From Paramyrothecium sp. XJ0827 (lineage: Eukaryota > Ascomycota > Sordariomycetes > Hypocreales > Stachybotryaceae), in contig JAJFPB010000009.1 of NCBI GenBank assembly GCA_020881915.1, positions 1,612,001 through 1,676,000 of the forward strand: a DNA stretch of 64,000 nucleotides, given 5' to 3'. This document shows positions 11,093 to 21,295 of the stretch, in pieces. How positions within the stretch are numbered: position 1 is the first letter of the stretch; each line of letters opens with the position of its first letter. The notes beneath the pieces were generated by a model that saw only the letters and a list, made by a program, of their open reading frames with translations, ran no database searches and was not told the origin of the DNA. A program made the translations under genes and the position numbers.

Positions 11093-12399
11093 CTAGTCAA
11101 GTTTTTTGCCCTTTCGAAGTTCTAGATACTGCCCAATCAACCCCCTCATTGTATCTTCAAAGCTCGTAAACTTCCACTTGAATGCCGACTCAGTTGTCAT
11201 ACCATCCAGTCTGAACTTGACATGGCCCAACGAGCCACCTAGAGGAAGTGTCCCATCCTCAACCTCAGTAGGGAAGTACTTTCGGCAGATTGCATGCACC
11301 TGCTCGTCCCAAACTACACCCTCGGGAGTGTCAGAGCTAAGGATATACTCCGTGTTCCCGGGGATGAGGTTGCTATCGACTGCATCAATATGCGCCCGTG
11401 CAACATCTGCAACATGGACAGGTACGCCAACAAAGGGAAACGGTGAGTTCAGCGAAGCATCTAGTGCTGGCGCCATGACGGCTTTGCGGGTGCCCTCAAG
11501 GAGTTCGTCTATGCCCGACTCCGGGGTGATACGCTCGTCCCTTCCGATGACCACAGATGGAAGAAGGTGGACAAAGTCGAATTTAGGGCGCTTTTCCTGC
11601 ACAAATTTCTGCGTGGACAACCTTGCAAAGGCCTTCGACGCCCAGTATGCTTCCATAGGGCTTTTGTATGGTTTTTCAGGATTATCATTGATATCGTGGC
11701 CTGTTGAGGTACTAGTTTAGCAGTAGCATGGCACACAAAGCTTGAAGGACCTACTTGTGTAGAGCTTTTCGGTATCTGGAGCAAAATTCCACCCAAAAGG
11801 AACCAGGGTCACGCCTAGAAGCATATGAGCTCAGCCCCTTTGGACTGTGGGAAAATGGCTGGACGTGTGCAGACTTACATGATGAGGTAATAATCACCCG
11901 TCGAATATCTGGGTATTTGGCTGCTGCTTCAAGAACAACAGTGTTCATTGAGACTGCGGGCTCGATGACTGTGGTGTCATAGTCATCTCCCTGGATTTGT
12001 TAATGTAAGGCTTGTAGATCAAATCTGTATAAATCAGAACGCACCTCGACGCCGTAGGCCAATGGCGAAGCTAGGTGCACAATCACGGTGACATCTTCCA
12101 AAATCTCCTCTATAGCATGAGGACGGAGGAAGTCTGGGACCACGGAAAAATCTAATTGACCACTTTCGTGGCTGGAGGCAACTGAGGTCGATATTTTCCG
12201 AAGATCTTGTATGTTTTGTTCTTTGCGAACCAAGCCGCGGACTCTGTAACCTCTCTCTAAGGCGAGAAGAAGAGTCTGAAACCCAATATAGCCCGAAATT
12301 CCTGTTATCTTTTAGAGATGTTAGCAAAGAAGCGTGAAACAATTTCTATATTGCGTTGGAGGGGGTCACCAAAAGCTTGTCCTTTGCTGTACCCTCCAT
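11093..12399 (-). CDS. Extended SDR, NADPH-dependent aldehyde / cinnamoyl-CoA reductase-like (GRE2 type)
   Basis: The family reduces aldehydes, ketones or acyl-CoA thioesters with NADPH (yeast Gre2, plant dihydroflavonol and cinnamoyl-CoA reductases). I reconstruct five exons: 12399-12370, 12308-12045, 11990-11879, 11814-11755 and 11700-11093. The introns are 61, 54, 64 and 54 nt, and all phases agree to give 357 aa. Splicing 1 creates the dinucleotide-binding motif LLITGISGYIGFQ. Later landmarks are VIVHLASP, VIITSSC (catalytic Ser), EAYWASK (Tyr-x-x-x-Lys), FDFVHLLPSVVIG and VPVHVADVARAH. The acceptor of the last intron could also be the TAG 10 nt upstream of the CAG used, but that would need a GTCCTT donor. 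The substrate cannot be read from sequence. It is one of two reductases in the window that might handle phenylpropanoid aldehydes, but it lies 14 kb from the lyase/reductase pair. Confidence 0.87.
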
Positions 12400-12910
12400 C
12401 TTAAGATCACTTTGGTAATTGCGCAATATTCTAAGAGAAGGAATCAATCACCCAGGGTGCAAGGCAAAGTCTACTTCTTATAGTGCCTCGTTTCCACACT
12501 TTGCATGGGGACCATCTGTCTCCACAATGCAACCCGGAGTTCCGAGTTCATCAGCACGAGGCTGGGTTTTTCTTATTGTTGTGCAGGCTGTGCTAAAGCG
12601 CAAGGGCATGCTTCCTTACGCCAGTGGAATTCCTTATCAACCTATGTTCGAAGCTATGCTTACAAAAGCAGCCTTCGAGAAACAGAAAATGGCTGTGAAC
12701 TCTGCGCATCCGATTTGTCCAGTGCCCAGCTAACACCTCGCAGGTCATAGCTGCAGGGGTCGCAATGCTTCAAACCACGTCACATGACAGGGAAATCTTG
12801 TAGAGTCGATGACAGGCGGAGCAATTCTTCAGCCGCATTCTCTCAGAAACAAAAACCCTGCATTGTGCCCTTGATCCATTGTCATTGACGTGGAAGCGAC
12901 GTTTCATTCC
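12400..12910. promoter_or_regulatory. Divergent intergenic region between SDR and membrane HET gene
   Basis: These 511 bp lie between two divergently transcribed ATGs and must hold both promoters. No clear TATA box stands out. Open frames here are short and without motif. Confidence 0.4.
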
Positions 12911-15754
12911 ATGTCTCACGATTTAAATTTCAGGGCTGCAGACTACTTCATCAGAGAGGTGCTCTCACCCGCAGCGAGACAGGAACTGTATGTCCATCTT
13001 GTCCTTGCACTGGCGCTGACTTGGAACTTCAACAAGGATGAAAGCCTAGACTGGGAGCTACTGGCCCTGGGCCCGAAGGGCGGTGTGCAAGCAACTAAGA
13101 CTCTGGTGTGGACTTTTGGACTCAGTCGTTGGCTTGCATTCACTGTTCTGGCCTTCGTATGCATGGTTCCACGAGCGTACTTGGGCCTCAAGGCTCTAGT
13201 GGCCCAGAACGGCGAGGACTTCGGCATGGCGGCATGGCGCGCCGGGCTGATTTGGGCACTGCTTCACCACTATCCCAAGATGCTCTTCCCGCTCTGGGGC
13301 CAGTGGGTGTGTTTCATCTACACCTACTTTTCCCATTCAGCTACGCCAACCTCGGTTGCCGGTTTAGAATTCCTATTCATCACCGTCTTTGGTTGCATAT
13401 TCAGTGTACCCCCAGCGCTCGTATTCGCAACCGCGCGGGTTTCTGAGACGATGATACAGCCGCTATTACGGAACTGGGACGGCAAACGACATTACTCGGA
13501 CGTTCTTCGAAACCAACAAAGCTTAATTCTGTGGTATATACGCTTTTACGTCATGCTCCTCATCCCGGAACGTCATGCCCCTAATCCCTGTGCTCGCTTT
13601 GCTTTCTGGTCGCTTTGGGCCGCTTGTCCCGGATTCTTCATCTACAAAGTAGTTTCAGTTCTGCGAGAGGACCACAAGATTGTCCCCGAGCCACGCAATC
13701 AATCAAGGGAACCGATACAGTCACTGTATACCGAACTGATCAGTCCTTCCTACATCAGACTGTTGGAGATATTCTCGGGTCGCTCTAGCGAAGCACCAGT
13801 GGTCTGTTCCCTTAGTCAGGTCTATCTAGACGGGCCTACTCCAGCTTACCATGCCATCTCATATTGTCGGCAAGTCAAGCCTGTGGTAGACGCCGAGCTG
13901 ATTACCATCAACGGCTTCCAAATTGCAATTCCTTCCAACGTACTTGCCATTTTGAAGTCCTCTCGCTCGATGATTAGTTCTCGACATATATGGATAGACC
14001 TTTTATGCATCAACGAAAAAGACATGGAAGAGAAGGAGCAACAGGCCTTCATGATGCGGCAAATATACGAGCGGTGCTCTAAGACTGTTATCCATTTTGA
14101 TGCATCCCAAATTCCCGGTGGCAACGTTGGAGGGATTGATATGATGCTGTATAAACTGCGGAATACACGGGTTGTGCAGGATGCTGCGTTAGACATTGTT
14201 GGTGGAGAGTTGCTTCCGCTTGGATCCAACGATGATTGGGACCTTGTCAAGGCCTTTTTCGACAACCCTTGGTTTGTTCAAGTGTCTACATTGTTGGAGA
14301 TAACTGTAGCACCACGGGTCTTTGTCAAGCTGGCCACTTTTGAGATAAGATGGGCCGAGTTTGTGCTCGCGTGTGCTGCCATGTCACGCTGCAACATGCG
14401 TTGTGCCATACACTACCGTTACCTCGCGGAGAATTACAAGACGCCAGATGTGGTGGCGGAGACAAGAATGGCCGGCGTGGAACATGTGCTCTTCTTAGAC
14501 AAGATGCGGCAGTGGTACGCCCCTGGTAAAAAGCTCACATTACTGGACGCGATGATTGTTTGTCTTCGGTTGAAGGCAGCACGGGAAGTAGACAAAGTCT
14601 ATGCATTGCGGAGTATTATCGACACCCAGAGCTGGAGGGACATACGACTACTACCAACTTATGCCCAAGATACAGCGGCATTATTCAGGTCATTTGCCTG
14701 TCACTTTTTGGAGGAGGCAAGTCTGAAGGGCCAGTTCCGCGTCCTTCGATTCGCAGGTATTGGTCAAAGTCGCAATGTGACTGGCATACCTTCTTGGGTT
14801 CCTGACTGGACCGCTGGGTTGCCCGCATGCTCTTTGGAGAGCCGCTATGAACGCACGGAGTACAATGCGTCAAACCGCGGGCCAAGGGGAATGCGATTGG
14901 GGCGAGGCTCGCTGTCCACTTCCCATTGCGACGGACTCCCCGATACCCTTGCTGTCGATGGTCTTGTTGTTGATCCCGTCGTCTTGCTTTGCGATATTTC
15001 GACGATCCCGCCGCCTGAGGATGAAATCCATTTCCCGATTCGTGACGCATATGCCGCTGTCAGAGCTCACAACGTCACTGACGGCACATATCGATCGACA
15101 CTGCAGGGCCCGGATGAAGCATTCTGGCGCACTATCATGGCATACCGCAGCGTGAGTGATCCGCCGACATTCGGAGATTCACTAGGAGTGTGGAAAATGT
15201 ATTTTCGCTTGTACGATGCCATACGTAGCGGCGAGGGCAAAGCCGAACTCGTTGAGGAGATGCTACAACACTCACAGAGCGTGGACCAAGATGAAGAGGC
15301 CTGGAGGATGCGACGAATAGTCATCGCGCATTGGTTCTGGGATGCCAACGACGAGGACCTTCGCTTCTCGCACACGCTGGGCGCGGATCTGTCGGAGCGC
15401 GCATCAGATGAGCAAGACGTGTCGGGAATTGGTCATATCCTCAACCGGCCATCCGATACCACCCGAGTGATGGAGCCGCTCATCTTTGCAGGACGGCAAT
15501 TCTGCGTGACAGCTAGAGGGTACTTTGGGCTGGTGCCCAGGCTCACGGCCGTGGATGATTTGGTGGTGCTTTTTGATGGAGCCAAGACGCCGCATATAGT
15601 TCGCCCAATGGCAATGGCGGGCGGCACAGCGGCTGGCGAAAAGACGCTGCCATGCCACCTCGTTGGCGAGTGTTACATTCACGAGGGCATGGACGGTCAG
15701 TTGGAGAGTGATATGGGAGGGGAGCAGCAGGAGAAGACGTTTTTATTGCATTAA
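12911..15754 (+). CDS. HET-domain protein with multi-pass membrane N-terminus
   Basis: HET proteins trigger heterokaryon incompatibility and cell death or act in related fungal immunity; the partner here is unknown. The single exon encodes 947 aa from ATG 12911; the frame extends 21 nt further upstream only to a GTG. Residues 1-270 hold about five hydrophobic segments, for example LYVHLVLALALTW, WLAFTVLAFVCMV, LEFLFITVFGCIF and FAFWSLWAACPGFF, which is unusual for a HET protein. The HET domain begins near residue 312 (AYHAISYC), with HIWIDLLCINEKD and IYERCSKTVIHF. Two conserved points are changed: the usual SYxWG reads SYCRQ, and the R-x-W-x-x-Q-E block is replaced by WFVQVSTLLEI. The C-terminus has VPDWTAG and a GECYIHEGMDGQL ending like other HET proteins. 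The protein is probably real; signalling competence is uncertain. Confidence 0.85.
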   Translation: MSHDLNFRAADYFIREVLSPAARQELYVHLVLALALTWNFNKDESLDWELLALGPKGGVQATKTLVWTFGLSRWLAFTVLAFVCMVPRAYLGLKALVAQNGEDFGMAAWRAGLIWALLHHYPKMLFPLWGQWVCFIYTYFSHSATPTSVAGLEFLFITVFGCIFSVPPALVFATARVSETMIQPLLRNWDGKRHYSDVLRNQQSLILWYIRFYVMLLIPERHAPNPCARFAFWSLWAACPGFFIYKVVSVLREDHKIVPEPRNQSREPIQSLYTELISPSYIRLLEIFSGRSSEAPVVCSLSQVYLDGPTPAYHAISYCRQVKPVVDAELITINGFQIAIPSNVLAILKSSRSMISSRHIWIDLLCINEKDMEEKEQQAFMMRQIYERCSKTVIHFDASQIPGGNVGGIDMMLYKLRNTRVVQDAALDIVGGELLPLGSNDDWDLVKAFFDNPWFVQVSTLLEITVAPRVFVKLATFEIRWAEFVLACAAMSRCNMRCAIHYRYLAENYKTPDVVAETRMAGVEHVLFLDKMRQWYAPGKKLTLLDAMIVCLRLKAAREVDKVYALRSIIDTQSWRDIRLLPTYAQDTAALFRSFACHFLEEASLKGQFRVLRFAGIGQSRNVTGIPSWVPDWTAGLPACSLESRYERTEYNASNRGPRGMRLGRGSLSTSHCDGLPDTLAVDGLVVDPVVLLCDISTIPPPEDEIHFPIRDAYAAVRAHNVTDGTYRSTLQGPDEAFWRTIMAYRSVSDPPTFGDSLGVWKMYFRLYDAIRSGEGKAELVEEMLQHSQSVDQDEEAWRMRRIVIAHWFWDANDEDLRFSHTLGADLSERASDEQDVSGIGHILNRPSDTTRVMEPLIFAGRQFCVTARGYFGLVPRLTAVDDLVVLFDGAKTPHIVRPMAMAGGTAAGEKTLPCHLVGECYIHEGMDGQLESDMGGEQQEKTFLLH

Positions 15755-16616
15755 GAGGAGATCTGTATTCTGGCTTGCTTTGTCAATTCCCAGAAGATCA
15801 ACACCACCAGGCTCGTTTGCTGAATAGTTCTTTGTTATTTCACTTGCGTCCACGAGGAGTGGTGATCTCAGTCACATACCACCTCTGTCGCGTGCGTTCA
15901 GCATCAGTAGGCTCAACATGGATCAGGAGACAGATTATGACGGCAGCAGTCATTTTATTTAGTAGGTAGTCGCAACAACAAAGTAGGAAAGACTTCTGTC
16001 TAAGGGCTTGACCAAATGGAAGAACTTTTTGGTTTGGCGGGACGAACATGCACGCATCTAATTACAGACAAACCTGAACCTAGCATGGGTGCAGTTCACT
16101 CGAGGCACTGTAAGCATTCATTCGATTAATTCTTGAGCATGCTGACTTTTGCGATACAACCCTTGTAATGGTATTGAGATCCATCGTCTGAAACACCCCA
16201 GCTGAAGCGCTCGGTGGTGCGGGCCGAGCGCGCGGACTTCGGACACGGGAACCCCGCGACGGCACACGGCGGACCGCTTCAATGAACGGGGTATCGAGGT
16301 CTTTCTCTGATATTCAGGAGCATTTGCCATGAGTCACACGCCGAGTCCACGGAATTTCGGATTACCAATCGCCGTGGAGGATGGTAAGTGAGGTCACTCT
16401 TCTCCATTGGGCAAGTTCACGCACTCCTCCCAGTAAATATCCCTGGAATCCGCTATCAGCGGAAGTCCGTTGTGTGCTTAAGTCCGGCCCAATCAAGATG
16501 AATTCGAAAAGATAGAAAAGGCTGTGTTGGGCTCCCTTCCTCTAAAATCAACAGGGAATTACTTTCCCATTACCCCTTCTAGCATCTGCATCACCTACTA
16601 TCTACCTTCTGTCACC
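15755..16616. other. Intergenic region, 0.86 kb, no supported gene
   Basis: Only short frames are present; a minus-strand frame at 16118-16330 is Arg-rich without motif. Pyrimidine-rich DNA (16560-16610) directly precedes the ATG of the next gene, as is common for fungal core promoters. Confidence 0.45.
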
Positions 16617-17614
16617 ATGAGAGTCGCCGTGGTTCCAGCAAGCACAAGATCAAGCGTTGCTACCATACGATCTTTGCTGTCCAAAAGCACTCCCAACTCG
16701 GAGCTGATAAAGATCAAAGGATGGTATAGAGACCCCAGTAAGGCGCCAGCCGAGTTCACATCACAGTCCAACTTTGAAGCCGTCAAGGGCGATGTTTTAG
16801 ATGGAGCATCACTGGACCTCCAAGGCTGCGACGTGGTGATACATGTTCCGCCTCCGTTTTTCGGCAGCCCGGACATGATTTCTGTAACAGAAAAGCTATC
16901 TCACAATGTGAAAGACGCGATTGAAAGGGCTGGCAGTGTCAAAAGGCTTGTTCTGATGAGCAGCCAGGGCGCTCATTTGTACGACGGTGTAGTGGGTCTC
17001 CAACTCAGATAACGGAAAACAAAATAATAGCTAATCTATTTCAGGGCGAGATAAAGACGAAGACTGTGGCAGAGAAAGTATTGAAGGAAACCAAGGTTCC
17101 ACGCATCACTGTTGTTCGACCCGTCTACTTCATGGAGAATTGGGCCCAGCAATTCGCCCTCATTAATAGCCCCGAAACCTTCATGGTGTCCACCTTGACC
17201 CCGCTTAATTGGAAACTTGGAATGGTCTCATTGACCGACATCGGTGATGCCTTAGCAAAGGATGCAGTCACCGACGAAGTGCAAACTGCGCCGGTGTATA
17301 CATATGAGCTATGGGGGCCAGACCTCGAGGGCTACTCCGCTAACCAGGTTCACGAAATCTTTGCGAAACTCTTCGAGAAAGACATTGCCATAAAAGGCAT
17401 TGAATCGTCTTCACTGCCTGAGTTCCTAGGGAAGATGATCCCGCCGGGCGCGCTTGAGGAGATTGTGGAAATGATTCGGAGTTTCTTGCCCGGCGGATAT
17501 CTAGTAGAGAACCCTGACCCCCAAGCCAACGTCGTGCAAGGAAACATAACGCTGGACACCGCACTGGAGAATCTAGTTCGCGAAACAAAGAAAGCAGAGG
17601 CTGTTGCCGCGTAA
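16617..17614 (+). CDS. NmrA-like NAD(P)-binding oxidoreductase or redox sensor
   Basis: Two exons (16617-16991 and 17045-17614) are joined by a 53-nt intron with donor GTGGGT and acceptor TTTCAG, giving 314 aa. The join restores YDGVGEIKTKTVAEKVL, where homologues carry the same GVGEIKT stretch. The start MRVAVVPASTRSSVATIRSLL is the variant nucleotide-binding loop of this fungal NmrA-like group (PAST in place of GxxGxxG). VKRLVLMSSQGA, VVRPVYFMENWAQQ and a C-terminal SFLPGGYLVENPDP follow. NmrA-type proteins either bind NAD(P) as sensors or act as atypical SDRs, and no Tyr-x-x-x-Lys catalytic pair is obvious here. The location is presumably cytosolic, since there is no signal or membrane segment. 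The substrate or partner is unknown. Confidence 0.88.
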
Positions 17615-19839
17615 TCTCGCCCTAGTGTCGTCTCTGAAGGAGCACGTTGCGAGGTATCACCTGGTGTATCTATTCGCATGGCTTAGTTAATGATAATGCC
17701 GCATTCTAAAACAGGATGAGTAGTGAAATTGTTAACCAGGTTCATGGATCTTATGCAAGACAAGTCTGTCGGTGTGCTGTATGGGGTCATACTCAAGCTG
17801 AAAACACCAATGAGGCGCCCATCTTGTCTCTGATCTGCCAGTGGCGCGCCAAAAAAAAAAAATTCAAGACAAATTTTCCTTTTATTATCTCCCTCAATTC
17901 CCCGGTTTGATCATCCGCTATGGTTGCCATCTGATGTCATAGTCTTGGAAGAAGCCATGACCATACAGAGTAGATATAAGCAGGCTTTATTCAGCCATTG
18001 TGAGACATGGCTACCTCGACACGTAATCCACTAGGATGGACAGAGGTTTCTAATTTTCTGTCCTTTACTTAGCTATTTTGAGGCGAGAAATCGCAGAAAT
18101 TTTGTAAACGTCTTTGTAGACCAGCTTTGAACCCAGAAAGGCTGGAACAGGTAGCAGCAGTCCGGCTTGAAACAGCTCAACTTAAAGAGCTGTCCATTGA
18201 GTCATCTTTGCATGCTTCCTTTCCTTTACCTAGACAGGTTGAGTAGCATGACAGTAACCTTTCAGGCGCTTGTTCTCTTATGCAAGTCCATGTAGTTATC
18301 CTCCCATTTATGCCTCGTATAGAATGCTTATACTAATTATGCCTTCACTGTCCTTCTTCCCGTGAAATGTCGGCCAGTAGAGCCTGGTAACCGCTGACTC
18401 CAAACAGTGCAGTGATACGAAAGTGATTGCTTCATTCATGGACTACTTGGCGACAGGTGTGACGTGATTTGAACAATGAATGCCGTGCATCGCGCAAATC
18501 TTCCGTGCGAATGCTGGAGATGGTAAACACCTCAACTGGGGCTCATGTCGCAAACGCAATGTTCGTGTTCCAAAAAGACAAGTCTGGATCTGAGCCACCA
18601 AGCCAGTGTTATGCACCCTCAAACCGTGCACCGTACGGCTGGGGACGGCTGAAGTCTAGACCAAAGAATTCGTCCCGAATGGCCAGGACGCATCAGAGGC
18701 CCCTCAATCAGCTGGAGAATACTGCAGGTGGCTGAGCGGGGAAGAGCTTGGCGCGGCTGCGACTGTAACTCGGGCTGTCCGTGGTTCGACCTCAGTTACG
18801 CCGAGGAGGCTCAAAGGCCTGCCATAGCAAATCGAAATGACGGAAGGGAGCACGCCATCACTGCTGCCCTCACGCATTCAGTAACACGACCTTCAAGTTA
18901 ATTTGCTGACAATGCACAGTCTGTAAACGAACACACCCGGCCTCTCTACTTCATGAGGAAAACGATCTGCGGCAGCCGGGCGAGTGACATGCTCGAATCA
19001 ATGCCACGAATAGGTGTGATCGCTAGACTTTGTGGTGCACAGAATCGGCGTACGATCGGATCAGGCGGGGTTTGGGCTGCACGTTACGATAAGTGCACAT
19101 CTTGAGGTGCTGGTGCTCTCACCGATGTCGTACTTTTCTCTAGCCGAGACATTATTGGAGCGGCATGCCGCATTTGGCGTTGCAGTGGGATCCGGGGCGC
19201 TCGCGGAATGCCACCATAGGCCTCGAAGCTCCTCAGATGCAATCCATGATTCACAACCGAGCCGCAGACGGCCGCTTGCAGGAGCATTCCCACCCACACG
19301 TACGAGTCTGTATAGAGGTATGTTGCATTATTTGTGTTATTCTTCGTAACAGAAATGTCCTACGGTTTGCGTCTTTCAACCAATCATTGCTTCGAATAGA
19401 TATCGTGGTCTTTCTTCGGGAAGATCATTTTTACAAGCAGATAATTGGTGCTCGATGGCGTACCTTCTCGCATTAATGTTTCCGAGCCTGTCTTTGGGTA
19501 GACTGATCCATTGGCTAGAATCATATGTATTTAGGTAGTCAACGGGCAATGGTGGACACTGTTTTTGTAAACGGGCAACTCAAGCGAGTGGGATGGCTGG
19601 CTGAGAACGCAAGTCCTGCATGAGCTGCTACACCAACAGCTTTTTGATCAATATTCAAGTGAAGCCGTTCCGGGTGAACGTCAAATTGGTGTAGCAATGC
19701 AGTTTACCGGCTGCCACCTTCCACTACACACTCGTGTGCGGTGGCGAGGCCGAGGAGGCGTCCGCTTCGAGGACAAATCAAAGCACCGAAGGAAACTTTG
19801 GTAAAGTAGCTGTTGAGAAGTCCGCAGTCGCCTCAAAAC
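17615..19839. other. Long intergenic region with no supported gene
   Basis: In 2.2 kb I find no open frame with recognisable motif or family pattern. An A-tract occurs at about 17849-17860. Around 18720-18800 a GGTTCGA string resembles a tRNA T-arm, but no cloverleaf forms. The second half (18500-19350) is GC-richer, with short frames on both strands. Confidence 0.45.
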
Positions 19840-19845
19840 TATAAA
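19840..19845 (+). promoter_or_regulatory. TATA box of the small-protein gene
   Basis: TATAAA stands 168 bp before the ATG at 20008. If the 5' leader intron at 19950-19995 is real, the spliced leader would be about 90 nt, a sensible distance for a fungal TATA promoter. Confidence 0.45.
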
Positions 19846-19949
19846 TTGACCTTCCTCGCCCTTTTCGAATATTGCTTGAGCACCAAACAACAGCCTCTCT
19901 TCACTATCCAAACTTGCGCATAACAAACGCCTGTTCAATCCTAACCATA

Positions 19950-19995
19950 GTGAGTACACCACTTCAATATCAGGTGAGATGCTAACATTGTCCAG
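19950..19995 (+). other. Probable 5' UTR intron of the small-protein gene
   Basis: The segment begins GTGAGTAC, contains the branch-like GATGCTAAC and ends GTCCAG, 12 nt before the ATG at 20008. Its length of 46 nt is normal for this genome. It contains no in-frame start that would be needed for coding, so it would sit in the leader. Confidence 0.45.
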
Positions 19996-20007
19996 TATCA
20001 AGTCATC

Positions 20008-20346
20008 ATGTCTTCCAACTCTAGCCCCGTCTTCTCCCTCTTCTACAAGCTCAAGGTCGTCAGTGTAGACTACAGTCCTCAGTGGGGCCGCGGAAACCCC
20101 AACAACTACATTGACAACCTCACCTTCCCCAAAGTCTTGAACGACAAGACGTACAAGTACCGTATTGTCAAGGGCTCGTCGGACTTAGGAGTAAAGGAAG
20201 CGTACTCTGTTCAGTCCAACGGAAGCCAGAAGCTCAACTTCCTCGAGTGGAACTCGGGCTACGGCATCGATGACAAGACTACCATCAAGGTTTACGTCAT
20301 TGACCCCAGCGACAACACTTCGACTCTTATTGCTCAGTGGAACTAA
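20008..20346 (+). CDS. Small beta-rich protein of unknown function (112 aa)
   Basis: A single exon encodes 112 aa with strong codon bias toward C-ending codons (GTC, AAC, ACC, AAG), unlike nearby spurious frames, which points to high expression. There is no signal peptide, membrane span or Cys. The sequence alternates hydrophobic and polar residues (FSLFYKLKVVSVDY, TIKVYVIDP) and ends STLIAQWN, suggesting a compact beta-sandwich. I do not recognise the family and assign no function. The promoter shows a TATA box and a likely leader intron. It stands alone between two HET genes, with about 0.95 kb of empty DNA downstream. Confidence 0.75.
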   Translation: MSSNSSPVFSLFYKLKVVSVDYSPQWGRGNPNNYIDNLTFPKVLNDKTYKYRIVKGSSDLGVKEAYSVQSNGSQKLNFLEWNSGYGIDDKTTIKVYVIDPSDNTSTLIAQWN

Positions 20347-21295
20347 TGCGGTTATCTTGGTGTTTGGCTCTGAAAGGACAACCTAACCAAGCAAATCGAT
20401 ACGACAGGGATGCTATGCTGATGAGCTTCTTCTAAGATTAGTTGTTGGAGGTAGCTGCAGACAATAAAGTAACCATTTAAAGTATAGTGTGTTTGCATGA
20501 GTCCGTCTCCCATTAGACAGAGTGTTCACGCGAAGTTCCTCAACTCCTGCTGCAAACGGAACGGCTGGCTCAATGCTCAGGTGAAGACACTTGTCGCGCG
20601 GCTGTACAATCAATGTGCAATAACGAAATTGTTCGTTGGTACTAGCAATTTCTACCAGTCTTGCATGATATGAACTTGCTTTCCGATGTAGATCTGTGAA
20701 CACTGGGATCGACTTTAGTCTTGTCCCAGTAAACTCGCTACCCTAGACCGGATGTAGATATTATGAACGATGCAGCACCAATCCAAGGGGAAACAATCAC
20801 AATGATTTCAAGCCTACTTGAATTCATCCATATTTCAATCACTAGATGTTCTTAAAAATACCAATCAGGGTCAATAACAAAGACGAGTGAAAGTTTCCAC
20901 ACGTAAAATGAGCGTGCTGCACACTCGACATCAATCTTGTTTGACGTGTTTCGAAAATGTTTGCCACGGGAATCGTGTTCGGGAATCGGAATAGAATCAA
21001 CTCGCTTTTTAAAAAGATTGAATCTCATTCACATTTGGATTTCATGCCTACACAAAACACCGCAAGTCAATGTTCGTCACTTTCCTCCCTTTGGGACATG
21101 TTTTGCTGTGAGCAAGTGTGGCATTGCTGACACGGAAGCAGGGATATGCTCAGCCACATCCATCCAGCTGAGCGGCCGAAGGAAGTGGCGCGTGTTATTC
21201 TTCTCATTTGCGGACATTGCTGACTCCCACCTCAATCGAGTCTGAATCGACTTCTCGCCAAACAATGTGCATCACGAGTCGTTCACTCACCGGCC
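20347..21295. other. Intergenic region with no supported gene
   Basis: Short frames only. The last 300 bp before the HET gene are assumed to hold its promoter; no TATA box is evident. Confidence 0.45.

Noticed and set aside
18720..18800. tRNA-like segment with GGTTCGA and CTGTAACT
   Set aside because: The T-arm, anticodon and acceptor stems do not pair; no cloverleaf can be drawn.
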